From positions 10,071,106-10,135,105 of the forward strand of contig OZ025221.1 of assembly GCA_964019055.1 (NCBI GenBank): 64,000 nt of DNA, read 5' to 3'. How positions within the stretch are numbered: the first letter of the stretch is position 1; each line of letters begins with the position of its first letter. The stretch is from Anthopleura xanthogrammica (lineage: Eukaryota; Cnidaria; Anthozoa; Actiniaria; Actiniidae). Below, piece after piece: positions 42,167-64,000 of this stretch. A model generated the notes under the pieces. The model had not been told where the DNA came from. It did not search any database and was given only the letters and a program-made list of their open reading frames with translations. A program made the translations under genes and the position numbers.

Positions 42167-43647
42167 CGTTATTGCTAGCTATGCTTCTAGCATAACAGGA
42201 TAAAAGACGTGCACCCAATCTATATTTAATAAGTTTTATTGCGTTGGTGTATTGTGGAATCCTTGAGATGCAATTGGTTTGTGCATAGAGGATGACACTG
42301 TTCTCCTGCCTGAATGGATACGCCTCAACATCATCTCGGTCCATTGCGAATTTCTTGTCAGTAATATTACATTCATGCGCCAGTCAGTATACGTACGAGT
42401 AATGAATCACCAATATATTTTACTGAACCATCACGGAATTCTGTCCATAGGAAGAAAATTGATTTTTGCGCGCATTTTAGAAGGTTTTTCTTGTGAATTA
42501 TTTTGTTAAAAAAAACTTATTTTATTTTGTTTATTGAAAGTACTTAGCAACACCTAACTGTACAGATTTTTTTTTAATTTGACGACGGGATCAAATCGAA
42601 ATCACATATTTTGTGCGTATATTACGTAGCGTTGTGAATTGAATTTCACTCAACGTGAAAGCTACAAGTCCACCACCTTGTAGTCCATATCCTTTTATAT
42701 TTCCAACTTTCAACATAAAGTTTAAATGCTAGGCATCAATTGGGTTATTTTCTAGAGTTCTGTAAAAAATGGGGTCAAACGATTTATTTTTCTGTAAAAT
42801 ATGGCTTCTTTTAAACAGCTTTCCATGTTTGCATTGTTTGCGCGCTTTTACCACTAAAAGGGTGAACGTCCATGCAATCTCACGGCTAAACGAAGTCGGG
42901 GACCCCCATTTTTTATTTGCTTATTTTACTTCTAGTATGATGTACTTTCATCATGGAAATTTAAAAGAAAATCTGACGACGGGATCTCGTGCCCATATGA
43001 ATGTCCTTAAGTCTTACGTAAGATTGCGTCAAAAACAATAAAGAGCACAAAGGGCTTCGCGGTACATTAGTCACTATATATGTTCAAACACCACGGAGGC
43101 GTCATGGAGAAGGGGCATGCATGCACACATACAACTAAAGATGCGTTTTACCATAATGTTTACGAATTTATTACATAACGATCTTAGGTGTTTATCAATT
43201 TGTGTCATAAGAGATAAATAATTACCTTCCATATTATCAAAATACCGACAGTGTTAGCCGAGGCGGTGGGTTAACATGACTACTGGGGTGTATCGCATCG
43301 TTGATGAACAAAACATTTATAATAATTTTATCTATCCAAGCATTTGGATCCTTGGTCAATCATCAGGGAGTGCGTGAAAATAACAAAAAAAAAATTATTA
43401 AAACTTTGTCCCATTATTGTTGTCGAGCAACAAGCTCTCCTATCATCAAATCACCAATGCTTCCCTTGAAAACATTTATGCATAACAATGGGTGGTTAAA
43501 ACGTTATTTCTTCTGCATGCGTCGGTCGAATTTTATTTATCCAATCTTTCGAACCCTTATTCCATCATCAGGGACTGCGTGAGAATTTAAGAAAATCCCG
43601 TTGACTGATGAAATTAAATGGGAAAAAGCTTCAATTAATTCTTGATA

Positions 43648-43725
43648 GTATCGCGATTCTCCTATAAGTTTCATTGGGAGAGAGCCGACAATATAAACCC
43701 GTATTGGCGGCTCAAAATCGCAATA
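43648..43725. repeat. hairpin element H, copy 1
   Basis: GTATCGCGATTCTCCTATAA, then GAGCCGACAATAT, a short loop, and GTATTGGCGGCTC, closing with AATCGCAATA. The core GAGCCG.CAATA / TATTG.CGGCTC forms a stem, with an outer GCGATT / AATCGC pairing. The same 79-bp structure recurs at 53127-53205. Confidence 0.8.
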
Positions 43726-45138
43726 AGTTGATAAAATCATCAAACGGAATATTTTATTGGAATAATCCTGGACTACCAGACATATTTCCCGCGACTTTCC
43801 CGGCTGACGGGCATCACATGAATTGGTTCTTAATTCCATCCCTGGTTACATAATCTATATATTGTTCACAGTACCCTTGCATGGCTGCATACACGAAGCA
43901 GTACTCTTTAATATTGAAGTCCCCCAAGCAACAGCTTTCAGAACATTTTCCCCTCTGTTAAAATCAAAATCACAAAGAAGGATTGTTGAGCGCCCCAAAG
44001 CTGCAGCAAGGAGAAGTAGAGACAGGCAGATACAAGGCCAGCATTCTTCCTCTCTACCCAAGAATGCAACTAGAATGATTTGAACCCACGACCATCAAAG
44101 AGAGTAATGATTTAGCAATCTACTGTGAATTAATTCAAAAGAAAAACAATAGACTTCGGAATCTTCCGACAATATCACACCAGGGTCACGTCGACGTCTT
44201 GACTAATATAAACTAAAGTGCGTATAGCAAAACCGGAGGCAAACAAGGACAGGCGTCCCCCTATTGGTTTATTCTTTAGATTTTACACATTCGACTTTAA
44301 GCCAGCAAATAATAAAGCAAAGATTTCAAGTGGTTACCAACACACGCATGCGCATTGCTCTTGTCCTTTCCAAATTAATCTAAAGCTCATCTAAAGGAAG
44401 CAGATGCTGTTAGCTCAAAAAGAGCAGGGCCGGAATATGTATTTTTAAATTGAAACTGTGCAACTATTCAATTTTATACCCGCGTGATATGCATATTAAA
44501 TTAAGGCTTAGTAATTTTACTAGGAATCACAGATTCCGTAACGGTCGAAGTACGGTACAGTTGATTGAACTTTTCGGTCAACAATCAAGAAAATGTTTCT
44601 CATCAACACGTATCTAGATGTAAAATATTATAAAACTTTTCATAAAAACGTGTGTGTAAAACAAGCAGTTCAAAAAAATAATAGATAAGTCATTGTTATT
44701 TTTATTTGATGATAATAATAATAACAACTTTTTGTCGAGAAAACCGAAAGCATATTTACATGTGAGTCATCACCAACAGATATATCAATATCATCTGCCA
44801 TTTATCATTAAACAACTACACTTGTGCAATATCTGGATTGAAATATTTAAATTATAGATCAAAGAGTTTGAGCTTAGTAGTTCCTTTTCAGTAGTATTCC
44901 GTGGGCTATATTTTCTACTGACCATGGCTCACTGAAGCATGAGAAAGTTCATGAGAAAGTTCATGGATTTTTTCCTTGTTCTTAAAATAGCCGAGCAAGA
45001 ACAAGATCATAAAAAATGTTATCATTCGCGTTTGTAGTTCCGTTTTCTATAAAAATATCGTTCTATGAAGTGCGCGTAATTTACCATCTCTCTCCCTCTT
45101 TTCCGTTGTTTAGGTATTTAGATGTTAAAGGCTCAGAT

Positions 45139-45351
45139 ACACGGTGCAACATTCCTTGAAACATTCCTTGCAACATTATGATTACAGTACTATTTCAGCA
45201 GCCAAAACAGAGAAAATCTCGATTTTTTTCGATTAATTTACGAGGATAATACAAATAACATAAAAATAATAAAGAAGACATTCAAATTTTTATATTTTAG
45301 TGTGATTATATCATATAATATGTTGCACGCAATGTTACACCGTGACGTTGA
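45139..45351. mobile_element. inverted-repeat element
   Basis: CACGGTGCAACATT on the left is complementary to AATGTTACACCGTG on the right, with an AT-rich, non-coding interior of about 190 bp. Confidence 0.55.
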
Positions 45352-45920
45352 ATATGGACCATTGCCAGAGGGTGTTTTAGATGTCCAATATATTTTAGTA
45401 TTATAATGCTAATATCCAGAAGTCAGGCTAACAATAGATGGTATTGTGAACTTATTTGATTTCAAGAACACTTCATCTGTAGGTGGTCTTACAAAATGCA
45501 GATTAAAATATTATGTCATATTACATGAATAGTGGCTCGTGCGGCAATAATAGTTTTCTAGCTAATTTTCTTGTTGAATGAACTAATGATCCTTGCGCGC
45601 TTCTACTAAACATCGTCTGTCTAGGATATTTCTTAGGTTATCATCATTTTTCGATTAAGAACGACAACAAAGTCTTTGGATCAAGTGAGGGTTCTACACG
45701 GACATGGAACGTGGCATAATACAGATAACGTGGATGCGCAAGTGTACTGTATGGTGCTTAGGGATGGTACCGGTTTGTCCCTATCTACACTGACTTAACC
45801 ATTACTGTATTATTTGGATGATTAAAGGGGTACGAAGAATAATACCGAAAGCAAATGCATTTTTTTTGCTGATTCAGATAAGCAATCATACCAGTAGAGG
45901 CACTTAATTTCCGGTACTTT

Positions 45921-46010
45921 CCTAGCCTCCTTCGCAGACGTCGTCACGTCGTTACGTAACGTTTCTCTCCCCACTGACGCCCCTAAGAGCGTCTGCGTAG
46001 GAGGCTAGTA
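45921..46010. mobile_element. GC-rich foldback element, about 90 bp
   Basis: CTAGCCTCCTTCGCAGACG on the left is the complement of CGTCTGCGTAGGAGGCTAG on the right (one mismatch), enclosing a loop with ACGTCGTCACGTCGTTACGT. A solo end-like CTAGGAGGCTAG is at 53084-53095. Confidence 0.75.
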
Positions 46011-46405
46011 CTTTCCCTGGCACGGGACAATTGTATCTTGTTGGATTACCACGCTTTACTAGTATGCAATGAAATTGATAAATCTGTAAGTTGAATATCT
46101 AAACATTCAGTTATGTAATTAACTTGAACTTGAACTTGAAATGACACTTAGATTTCCATTCGAATTCAATAAAGTGGTAGAGTCGGTACTTAGAGCTAGG
46201 GAGTGAATAAAGAATTTGTGTTTTTTAAAGGGGCACTTGGATGAAAACGCCCCATTTTTTGAAAGTCCGAATAATTCAAGTATTTGAGGATAATATGACT
46301 CAATCATGATTATGAAAACCAGATTGGCTAGAATTTTAGCCCGGGAGCCACTTGCGGTTGAGAAATTTTGGTTTAAGAACTAAAAGAACAATAGGGTTGA
46401 ATGTA

Positions 46406-46413
46406 TGACGTCA
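46406..46413. promoter_or_regulatory. perfect CRE upstream of UTP6
   Basis: TGACGTCA 190 bp upstream of the UTP6 start codon. The NDE1-like gene has the same octamer at 194 bp. Possible CREB/ATF site; function inferred. Confidence 0.45.
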
Positions 46414-46595
46414 TTTACTCACAATTTAGATGCTGAAAAAATTGATAATTTCTATCGCCCACTTTTGACTGCGAAGAAAATATGTTACCATATATATAGG
46501 CAAGGCATTTCCAATTTTCATCGATTTTCATCCAAGTTCTACTTTGGGCTTCCTGTGTTAGTTCCCAGGGTCAGTCGAAGGTTCAGTGATTCAAG

Positions 46596-57405
<10,810 letters not shown>

Positions 57406-58928
57406 TGATATCATTGCATGTTCTGTGATTTCTATGTTCTTATATTCATTGATTGAATTTTTGTTGTTAAAATGAATTAAATTTACTTCTTAATGCATAA
57501 CTGTTCGATCCAGTGGGAAAGATGACACCTTTGAAGAAATACCTAGGTATAAAAGTGTTTGGTTGTAGCTACTATACGTTATATCAAAGTATGTGAAGTG
57601 TCCCTTGTCCTGCCATAACATGTGGTCAGTAATATCATGGGATATTTTGCGATGGAAGATTCAAAATGTTTAACCTTGTGTGATCGCACAGGATGGTTTC
57701 TACTAGGCCCACCATAACGTGTGTATGTGAGGTAAAAAAATCTGTTTTATCTTAGTGTGATGTCTCAGCATGACGCACCTAAGTTATGCAGACTACATTC
57801 TTTGTAACGAGCTCAAGTGAATTTTAACGAGGGGATAGCTATTAACAACGGTAAAAAACAGCAGCAGGAGTTGAATGCATCGAGTTCAGCGCTCAATCTT
57901 GTCTAGACACTCCCCTTTTCACCCTTACGAACTGTTTTCTTGTTGAACTTGTGGTTGTTACATTTTTCGCGGGTTAAAGATGTTTATTCACTGCCGCAAT
58001 ATGATGGAATAACTATTAATTCATGTACGAAGTGAGCAACAACCATGGCAATGATGTAGATAGAGCACATGTATGTGTGGGAGGGTGAATTTGGTGATTG
58101 TACATTATGTACGATTGTAGACGCGCTTGGAACATATAGTACTAAGATTGTTGGTTTGAACGAAAAATATTTAGTGATCATAGTAATGCGACAGAGGGCA
58201 CATTTCTTGTCGTACTCACACACACGATAATATGTTTTTAATGCATGATAATAGTTTTGATTTCATTGAGTACTGAATGAATGTTACTGTAGGTGTAAGA
58301 TAGATAGTTATGAACCTCGTGTTGGTCGCCATAGGAAATGACTAAAACTGGCGGGCAAGCGAGCTGTGTTCCTGTTGACCAGATGTCGCAGTCATCCTGT
58401 AAGGAATGCTATCATCTCACACACGATGACGTTGTACCAAACGGGTTTATCTTAATCCCTAGGTAACCTATGCACATGCAAACATCTGTCAACATTACCC
58501 CGAGATTTTTAAACCAAAATCCTATTAAAAACAGACTTCCTGCGGTAACTTCCCCGTAAGAAACAAACTTTAGAAGGCTGCTTTAGTGTTTTGATTTTTC
58601 CCCCTATCCAAATGTGGCTGTTTCTTTTATTTTCGTTTTTCTATTCTTCTTCGACTAGTGAAGTAGCATGATGGTGTGATATTCTACACCTCTTGATGTT
58701 TTCATCAAGATAGACGTAATGTATTTACTCATGTTTTGTCTGGGTTTTTCCGCGCACTGTCGCGCCATGTAAAAGGTTTAAATCACCCCCAAGTCTGTTT
58801 TGAGTCATGCCGCATTTGTTCTACGGCATTCCAGAACTACTTGTCTCGCGAATCACAGGGTTTCATACTACACTAGTCTCATGCGCATCAATCCAACGAA
58901 CAAACCTCGCAATCTCCTTCGATCAAAC
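57406..58928. other. intergenic UTP6 to Noggin-like gene
   Basis: 1.5 kb: a 3' side for UTP6, with an ATTAAA variant signal at 57476-57481, then the presumed promoter of the Noggin-like gene. No other coding sequence seen. An open frame runs in from about 58800, upstream of the chosen Noggin start, and has an in-frame ATG at 58881. Confidence 0.6.
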
Positions 58929-61900
58929 ATGATCTCTGCTGCCTTTTTATGCTTTTTTCTCGTTATCTCCCTCGTGCGGAGCGAATCACCTTTTTCCGCA
59001 AGCATGGGAAATCCGCGTAACCATCCTTCGGGGCTGCTGCGTCGACACAAGATTAAAATGCAACCAAAAGAGCTGGTGGATGAATGTCTTGACTGCCAGC
59101 CTTTCCCCACACCAGCAGATCTCGATGTCCATCGTCTAACGAAGCTGATTGGTGGCGCATTGGACGGCAACCTTGTGTCTGTAAGCAAACCAACGAATTT
59201 TACTTCATCAACCCAACTTACATTGCATACGAAGACAGAAGCGTTAAGAGAATTGGTCATGAAGAGCACAAGAGACATGGAGATTAACGGAGGGAATCTC
59301 TCTACAGACCAGCAAACATTTCTCGTCAATTGGCTAAAAGATTTCTCAAGTTGTACACTGAGACAAGTGTGGAGAAACATGGGACCCTTTTCTTGGCCAA
59401 GATATATTAAGGTACAACTTATTTTGTTAGTGTTTTAACGCTTGTAAAAAGTATTGGGTAAGGAAAAGTTTGGAGACAGGGCCTACGGTTCCCTGCGCTT
59501 GAACCACCGAACTTCTGCAGAACAGACCGATGCTCTAGCTATCAACTGTAACTATAACTTTACGTCATTACTCTTCTATAACGTAAACGTATCAGTTTTA
59601 TCGAACCCTGAAACAACCTCTGGGCTGAACTAAGTCAGGGCATATATGGCTGACTCACAGATGGAACCCTGAAACAACCTCTGGGCTGAACTAAGTCAGG
59701 GTATGGCTGACTCACAAGGGTGTTGGGTTTGCGGAGGGAGGAAAACCGGAGAACCCGGAGAAAACCTTCAAAGTTGCAAATGGTAAAATTTTTCTCAGTG
59801 AGTAAGGGTGTCGTAAACATGTTTTAAGGTTAAGAGCAAACACCCTGTGTAACATAGATAAGCGTGTACCCTTGACAATGGCAAGTCGTTATCAGACATT
59901 GTCGGCTGCCATAATTGTTTACCCCTCTCATCCCAAACTGGTCTAAACTTTAATCCTTCAAACGGCGCAACAAACTGACAACTTATTTTCCACTGCGAAA
60001 AATTATTATCATGCAATAGTAGAATTCCTGTAGAATTCGCTATTTGTCCTATGCAGTCGTGGATGCGTTTCCTATTTTATAGAATCGTAACTCTCGGCTT
60101 GGAAGAGCGAAGTAAGTAGAGCGCATCACTTATGTAGGGAGGGGAGAGTACAGGAGAGGAGAGCAGATTAAGGCAGGGCAGCTAAAACCCTGACAGGAGC
60201 AGAGCAGAATAAAGGAAACTAAAGGAGTAAACATACAGATATGTTAGGCTAGCTGGCTTACAAGGTACCGGATGAATTTTTAACCATTCAAAAAGTTGTC
60301 CGTTTAGGCGTTTCGTTTACACGCAACTGTGGTATCCTGACAAAAATTCAAACCCCTAGTCTTGCATATTAAAGAGAAGGTTTCGTGTACATGGTATGTA
60401 ATGGTCAACATTTTGTACGGTTTTGAATAGTTCCTTTCACAGTTCCCTGCGCTATCTTGAAAAAGTAGCTTTGCATTGAAGCGAGACGAACGGTGACCTC
60501 GCAATGATAGAGACGTGAATTATAATAGTCCAAGGTGTTGAAAAAAGGTCTTTTAAATTCGCCCGGTACCATGTGAACCCAGCCAGCCTAACATCTATAT
60601 ATTTACTCTTAGTTTCCTTTGTTCTGCTCTGCTCCTGTCCGCAGTGCTTTAGCTGCCTTGCCTTAATCTGTCCTGTATTCTTCCCTCCATTACTCTCCAC
60701 TCCCTTACTCTCCACTCCCTTACTCTCCACTCCCTACCTAAGGTGCGCTCTTCCAAGGTAGTTGTATACTCGGCTCTATCCTTAGACACAGGAGATGTCA
60801 GTACATTACGGTAATCATTGATTGTTCTTTGACCCATGTCTGATCCCTAGATTAACACTCATGTTGCCTTCAGGCATATGAATACGGGCTGCGTATGCTG
60901 TGTCTGGATATAATATGTTCTAATTGTCTATATCCCATCAATATATGTTAGAGTAGTCATCCTATCCCATTAATATGTGTTAGAGTAGTCATCCTATACC
61001 ATGTCATTCCTACCGTTTTACTAAATCGTCCGAAGAAATCCAAGGTTATCCATCGAAAAAGTGCATTTTCTATCCCCCCTTCCCCTCCCCCCATGGTTTT
61101 GGATGCCCATTTTCTTGTTCTTCCCCTCCCCCTCCCAAAAGAGTTTCACATACTCATTATCCCCCCTCCCCCTCTAGAAAATAACAAAGCTCATCCATTG
61201 AAGCAGTGCATTTTCTACCCCCCCCCCCCATCCCCCTTCAACGGTTGAACATGTCTCCGTTTTCTTGTTCTCACCTTCCATGAAAGTGTTCAATAGACCT
61301 TTTTTGCCCAAGCGTATTGTTTTCCTGTTTCAGACCTGCGTCTTTTCCTGGATTATTATTTCTTTAGTTAGAGGTTGCGCACGAGAAGACACATGAATAT
61401 GGATACAAAACAAACAAAGAATCTTATTCTAAAGATACGTTGCCTGCTGATATGGGAAAGCATCACGCCCAAGCTAAAAAGGTCAATTTGGTACAGACTC
61501 TCCAAGAATTGAAATACTTTTATAATTAATTTCTAGCCTTGAGTCCTTTCGAAAGTCAAGGTCGGTCTGCTGATAGTTGACGATATAGAATACCATTAGG
61601 CGGCCTATTTCGTAGACCAAAACTCCTATGACAGGGGAAAACCTAACGTACCGTACCGTGTTCGAGCATTTTCATTGGCTGAGCCGATATCACTGGCCTC
61701 TGTGATTGGTTCAAATTGAATGCCGAGTACCGCGGCATTGCAGTGTGCCGTGTAGTTTTGCAGTCATACGAAATCCGCGCGCGCTGTAATAAATCCAATC
61801 CGAGGCTTATCAAACTGAGACATGTTCAGCATGAGTAGAAACTACGACCAGTGGGTTCCATTTGTAAGGGTATTTGATCTAGCCCGCCTAAAGCTAGTCG

Positions 61901-62238
61901 AGGAGTCGAAACAAGCGAGTGACTCACTGATGCAGGCTTATGTATTCGTCAAGGTAACCATACTTTTTTGTTAGTACTAACATTTCTTTATTTGATTACA
62001 GAGAGCATTTTGTGAGCGTAAAAGATGTTCATTGGTGCCAACAATGCAATGTCTACCATCTTCACGTCGATTCTTTCCCGTTCTTCGCTGGTTCTGTCTC
62101 CGCTCTACCTCCGCTCGACTTCAACTTTATCCTCAGAACGTGAGACAAAATGTCGTGACAAGAAAGGGCTTCATGTGTCGCTGGATTAGATATAATCAAC
62201 CAATCACAACTGGATGTTCATGTGGCTGTCAATCATAA
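58929..62238 (+). CDS. NOG: Noggin-like secreted BMP antagonist, 239 aa
   Basis: Exons 58929-59411 and 62002-62238, phase 0 between WPRYIK and RAFCERKRC; 720 nt. Noggin is a secreted cystine-knot dimer that blocks BMP receptor binding. A signal peptide (MISAAFLCFFLVISLVRS) supports the start; an in-frame ATG at 58881 is an alternative. A clip-like region follows (KELVDECLDCQPFPTPADLD, then LTKLIGGALDG) in the place of the vertebrate LVDLIEHPDP...LLRSLLGG segment. Then NWLKDFSSCTLRQVW and FSWPRYIK, which match the FCPVLYAW...FWPRYVK block. Exon 2 gives the knot: FCERKRCSLVPTMQC, FFPVLRWFC, FMCRWIRYNQPITTGCSC, GCQS. Odd points: about 26 residues rather than 7 between two knot cysteines (RWFC...FMC), and a CLDC pair in the clip. 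Human noggin is 232 aa. The downstream sequence repeats the gene's last segment. Confidence 0.9.
59598..59775. repeat. SINE-like repeat with 58-bp duplication
   Basis: Two tandem units (GAACCCTGAAACAACCTCTG, GGCTGAACTAAGTCAGGGCA) followed by GTTTGCGGAGGGAGGAAAAC and AGAACCCGGAGAAAACCTTC. Same family as 28606-28950, here in the Noggin-like intron. Confidence 0.7.
60096..60760. mobile_element. large foldback element with nested MITE piece
   Basis: Arms: GGCTTGGAAGAGCG ... GTAGGGAGGGGAGAGTA ... AGCAGAGCAGAATAAAGGAA ... GTTAGGCTAGCTGGCTTACA on the left; the complements appear in reverse order on the right (CCAGCCAGCCTAACATCT, TTCCTTTGTTCTGCTCTGCT, TACTCTCCACTCCCTACCTA, GCTCTTCCAAGG). The loop carries a half-copy of MITE family D at 60428-60548. 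Lies in the Noggin-like intron. Confidence 0.75.
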
Positions 62239-62470
62239 TAGATACTTATATGGACATGTACTCAACCAATCACAACTAGGTGTGTTCATGTGGCTGTCAT
62301 CATGTTATACCCATATATGGACATAATATCAAGCAGTACCCATATATAGGCATACAGTCAACCAATCAGAAGTGGATGTTCATGTGGCTGTCAATCTTGT
62401 CAATCAAAATATCCATATATGGACATATTGTGAACCAATCACAACTGGATGTTCATGTTGCTGCTGCATA
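62197..62470 (+). repeat. tandem copies of the Noggin 3' coding end
   Basis: Copy 1 (62197-62238) is the coding end of the gene. Copies follow at about 62263-62300, 62359-62400 and 62432-62463, each with CAACCAATCA (or GAACCAATCA), (A)CT(G)GATGTTCATGT and GGCTGTCA or a close variant. Spacers share CCATATATGGACAT. Copies 2-4 lie past the stop codon TAA at 62236-62238. Confidence 0.9.
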
Positions 62471-63210
62471 ATATATGGGCATATATACGTTGCCTCTAAC
62501 AGGGTTTATCCACCCTTATTGATATTATTGATATTATTAATATTATTATTATATTATCAAGCTTATTAATTTGAGATATTTTAGTGTGTTTTTGGGACAG
62601 GGGAATATTCATGTTATAATTGTCCCTATTTTTGAGGGATTTTATGCTGGAAAACTTTAAGAAAATAACCTCGGTTTGAACCATCTGTAAATACATAATA
62701 TATAATACTGTCTTGTAGGATACCAACTACACTACGTTTTTCAACACTCAAATATTATTTATGTTAGAAAGAAATGTTTAGGGCGTTGCTTTGCAATAAT
62801 TCCTAAGAGAAGGAAATAACAAAAGACATGGTAGCCATGTTGGTTGATGTAACACTGAAAAGAAAGAAAAATCAAATCTTTCGCTGAATTCAACCTTCAC
62901 GTATTAGTAGTTATCTCTCTACTTGATTCATAATCTTACCATGTCCCACCCTACTTCCTTGGCTACATTCTACATTCTCATAACTAGATTGTTACTCAAT
63001 ACTTTTTTATACACTATATATACTGCTATGCCACAACATTATTGATCATAATATTCAAAGTTTTCAAAAATTATATCTCAAAAATATAAATGCATCTTGT
63101 TACATTTTTATTAAAGGTGAATAACAAACTGGTACGTGTTTTTCTTCTGTCTTTTCCCATCATAACATGGCATAATAGCTCTCGTGCAGGCAACCAAGGA
63201 AATACTATTA

Positions 63211-63264
63211 CGTCACGTGACAACAGTATTTGCTGGTCACGTGAATATACATGTGCCACGTGAC
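63211..63264. promoter_or_regulatory. cluster of three CACGTG sites
   Basis: GTCACGTGAC, GTCACGTGAA and GCCACGTGAC occur within about 55 bp. All contain the E-box core bound by bHLH-ZIP factors (the GTCACGTGAC form is the CLEAR/TFEB-like palindrome). Spacing is irregular, unlike the 10-bp tandem at 17162. It could belong to an unseen gene to the right. Confidence 0.45.
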
Positions 63265-63769
63265 AGCAGTGGCTTTGCACAACATATAGATACACAATAT
63301 AGATTAAGGAAACAGTTTAAAATTGCAACTAAAAGCACAATGGCGGTCGCAAAACAAAACTTAGTTTGATCAGATTTTATATATTTGAATTTGTTTCTTT
63401 GTTGTCTGTGCTTCCTCGTGCAGTCATTCGAGTGGAGTCAAACAGAACAATGTACCAACCCGATAGTGTGGTATTATTAACTACTACCCTACTTGTAAGC
63501 TTCTTTGTTCAGTATGTTCTGCGCTGTTTCCCCCTTGGGGCTTGTTTCCTCTTGGGCGTGTCGCGCTTCCTTCCGTCCTTGTCTAGTCTCTAGAGGAGGG
63601 ATTTGGTGATATCACCGATACATGATAGAAAGAAGACTGGGCGCGAGAAAAGTTGTGCCCGCAAAACCTCCCGGGGTATTAGGGACAATTAAAGTGCGAT
63701 GAAATCCTTCAAATGTGCAGCGCCGGTAAATGGTTTGTGTCCAGGTAGGCAACTCCGGGGATGAAACCT

Positions 63770-63845
63770 GTTTTCCCTTTTCTTTTCTTTTCTTTTCGTT
63801 TCTTTTCTATTCTTTTCTTTTCTTTTCTTTTCATTTTTGTTTAGT
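63770..63845. repeat. (TTTTC)n low-complexity tract
   Basis: Pentanucleotide TTTTC units with variants, continuing as T-rich sequence to the window end. Confidence 0.85.
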
Positions 63846-64000
63846 TTTGTTTTGTTTTTTCTTTTTTGCTTGTTTGTTTGTTTCATTCTATTTATCTGTT
63901 CCTTTTTTTTTTTGTCGTTCTTATTTTTCATTCTTTTTCTTTCGTATATTTCAGTTCTTTCTTTCTATATCTACTTTAATTTGTTGTCCCATTCCATAGT

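Larger units (their letters stand above)
42167..46405. other. intergenic between BCCT copy 2 and UTP6
   Basis: 4.2 kb with no supported gene. Contents: an AT-rich TATA-like box for BCCT copy 2 near 42221-42230, a 78-bp hairpin element (43648-43725), an inverted-repeat element (45139-45351) and a GC-rich foldback (45921-46010). The sequence around 43980-44090 includes a TTGAACCCACGACC block resembling a degenerate tRNA-type SINE end. Confidence 0.6.
62471..64000. other. 3' flank of Noggin-like gene, no gene seen
   Basis: AT-rich sequence. Contains three CACGTG sites (63211-63264) and a TTTTC-rich low-complexity stretch (63770-63980). The frames seen around 63366-63593 and in the T-rich end are compositional. 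A short ATGGCGGTCG start-like sequence at 63341 could belong to a next gene but has no clear splice donor. Confidence 0.5.

Noticed and set aside
59465..59550. tRNA-like sequence on the minus strand (TAGCTAGAGCATCGGTCTG ... GGTTCAAGC)
   Set aside because: Box A and box B are recognisable but the D arm is truncated and no acceptor stem closes; more likely a tRNA-derived SINE head or pseudo-tRNA.
63341..63370. ATGGCGGTCG start-like sequence, possible first exon of a next gene
   Set aside because: The frame ends after nine codons and no convincing splice donor precedes the stop.
63689..64000. 89-codon Phe/Ser frame and 80-codon Lys/Asn frame at the right end
   Set aside because: Products of the TTTTC low-complexity tract.

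Overview
This window is animal nuclear DNA: AT-rich, with spliced genes, canonical GT-AG introns, microsatellites, dense small inverted-repeat transposons and one 200-base assembly gap (25994-26193). The gene set (Noggin-like BMP antagonist, NDE1/NDEL1, U2AF2, UTP6, RSL1D1) is metazoan. Intron-rich orthologues that stay close to vertebrate proteins, together with two bacterial-type BCCT osmolyte transporters and intronless tandem TPMT-like genes, suggest a marine invertebrate, most likely an anthozoan cnidarian. That taxonomic call is inference, not proof.

Layout. 1-10.9 kb has no gene I can support; it holds a 119-bp satellite array (4539-6864) and several palindromic MITEs. 10.9-16.3 kb is NDE1/NDEL1 (minus, 7 exons, 298 aa). 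18.6-20.3 kb holds two intronless TPMT-like methyltransferases (minus, tandem). 22.0-30.0 kb is U2AF2 (minus, 14 exons, 541 aa). 31.1-33.3 kb is RSL1D1-like (minus, 6 exons, 284 aa). 33.9-37.1 kb (plus) and 38.5-42.2 kb (minus) are two convergent BCCT transporters with a nearly identical core. 46.6-57.4 kb is UTP6 (plus, 24 exons, 592 aa). 58.9-62.2 kb is a Noggin-like gene (plus, 2 exons, 239 aa). The last 1.8 kb has no supported gene.

The exon models were built by hand from splice sites and protein similarity. Every multi-exon model closes in frame: exon lengths sum to a multiple of three and phases match at every junction.

Functional themes: UTP6 and RSL1D1 are both nucleolar ribosome-biogenesis factors, and both start within an AAGATGGCGGA motif. 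U2AF2 is the polypyrimidine-tract splicing factor. NDE1 is a dynein/LIS1 adaptor. The BCCT pair probably moves betaine-like osmolytes. Noggin antagonises BMP. These are mostly independent housekeeping neighbours; only the TPMT pair and the BCCT pair are local duplications.

The most unusual points are: (1) the last coding segment of the Noggin-like gene, including its terminal cysteine motif, is repeated three more times just past the stop codon; (2) the inverted BCCT pair shares a 1,298-bp indel-free near-identical core flanked by diverged ends; (3) the TPMT pair shares a 115-nt perfectly identical patch inside diverged genes; (4) the end of a UTP6 exon with its splice donor is tandemly duplicated into the following intron; (5) a MITE is inserted inside another MITE.
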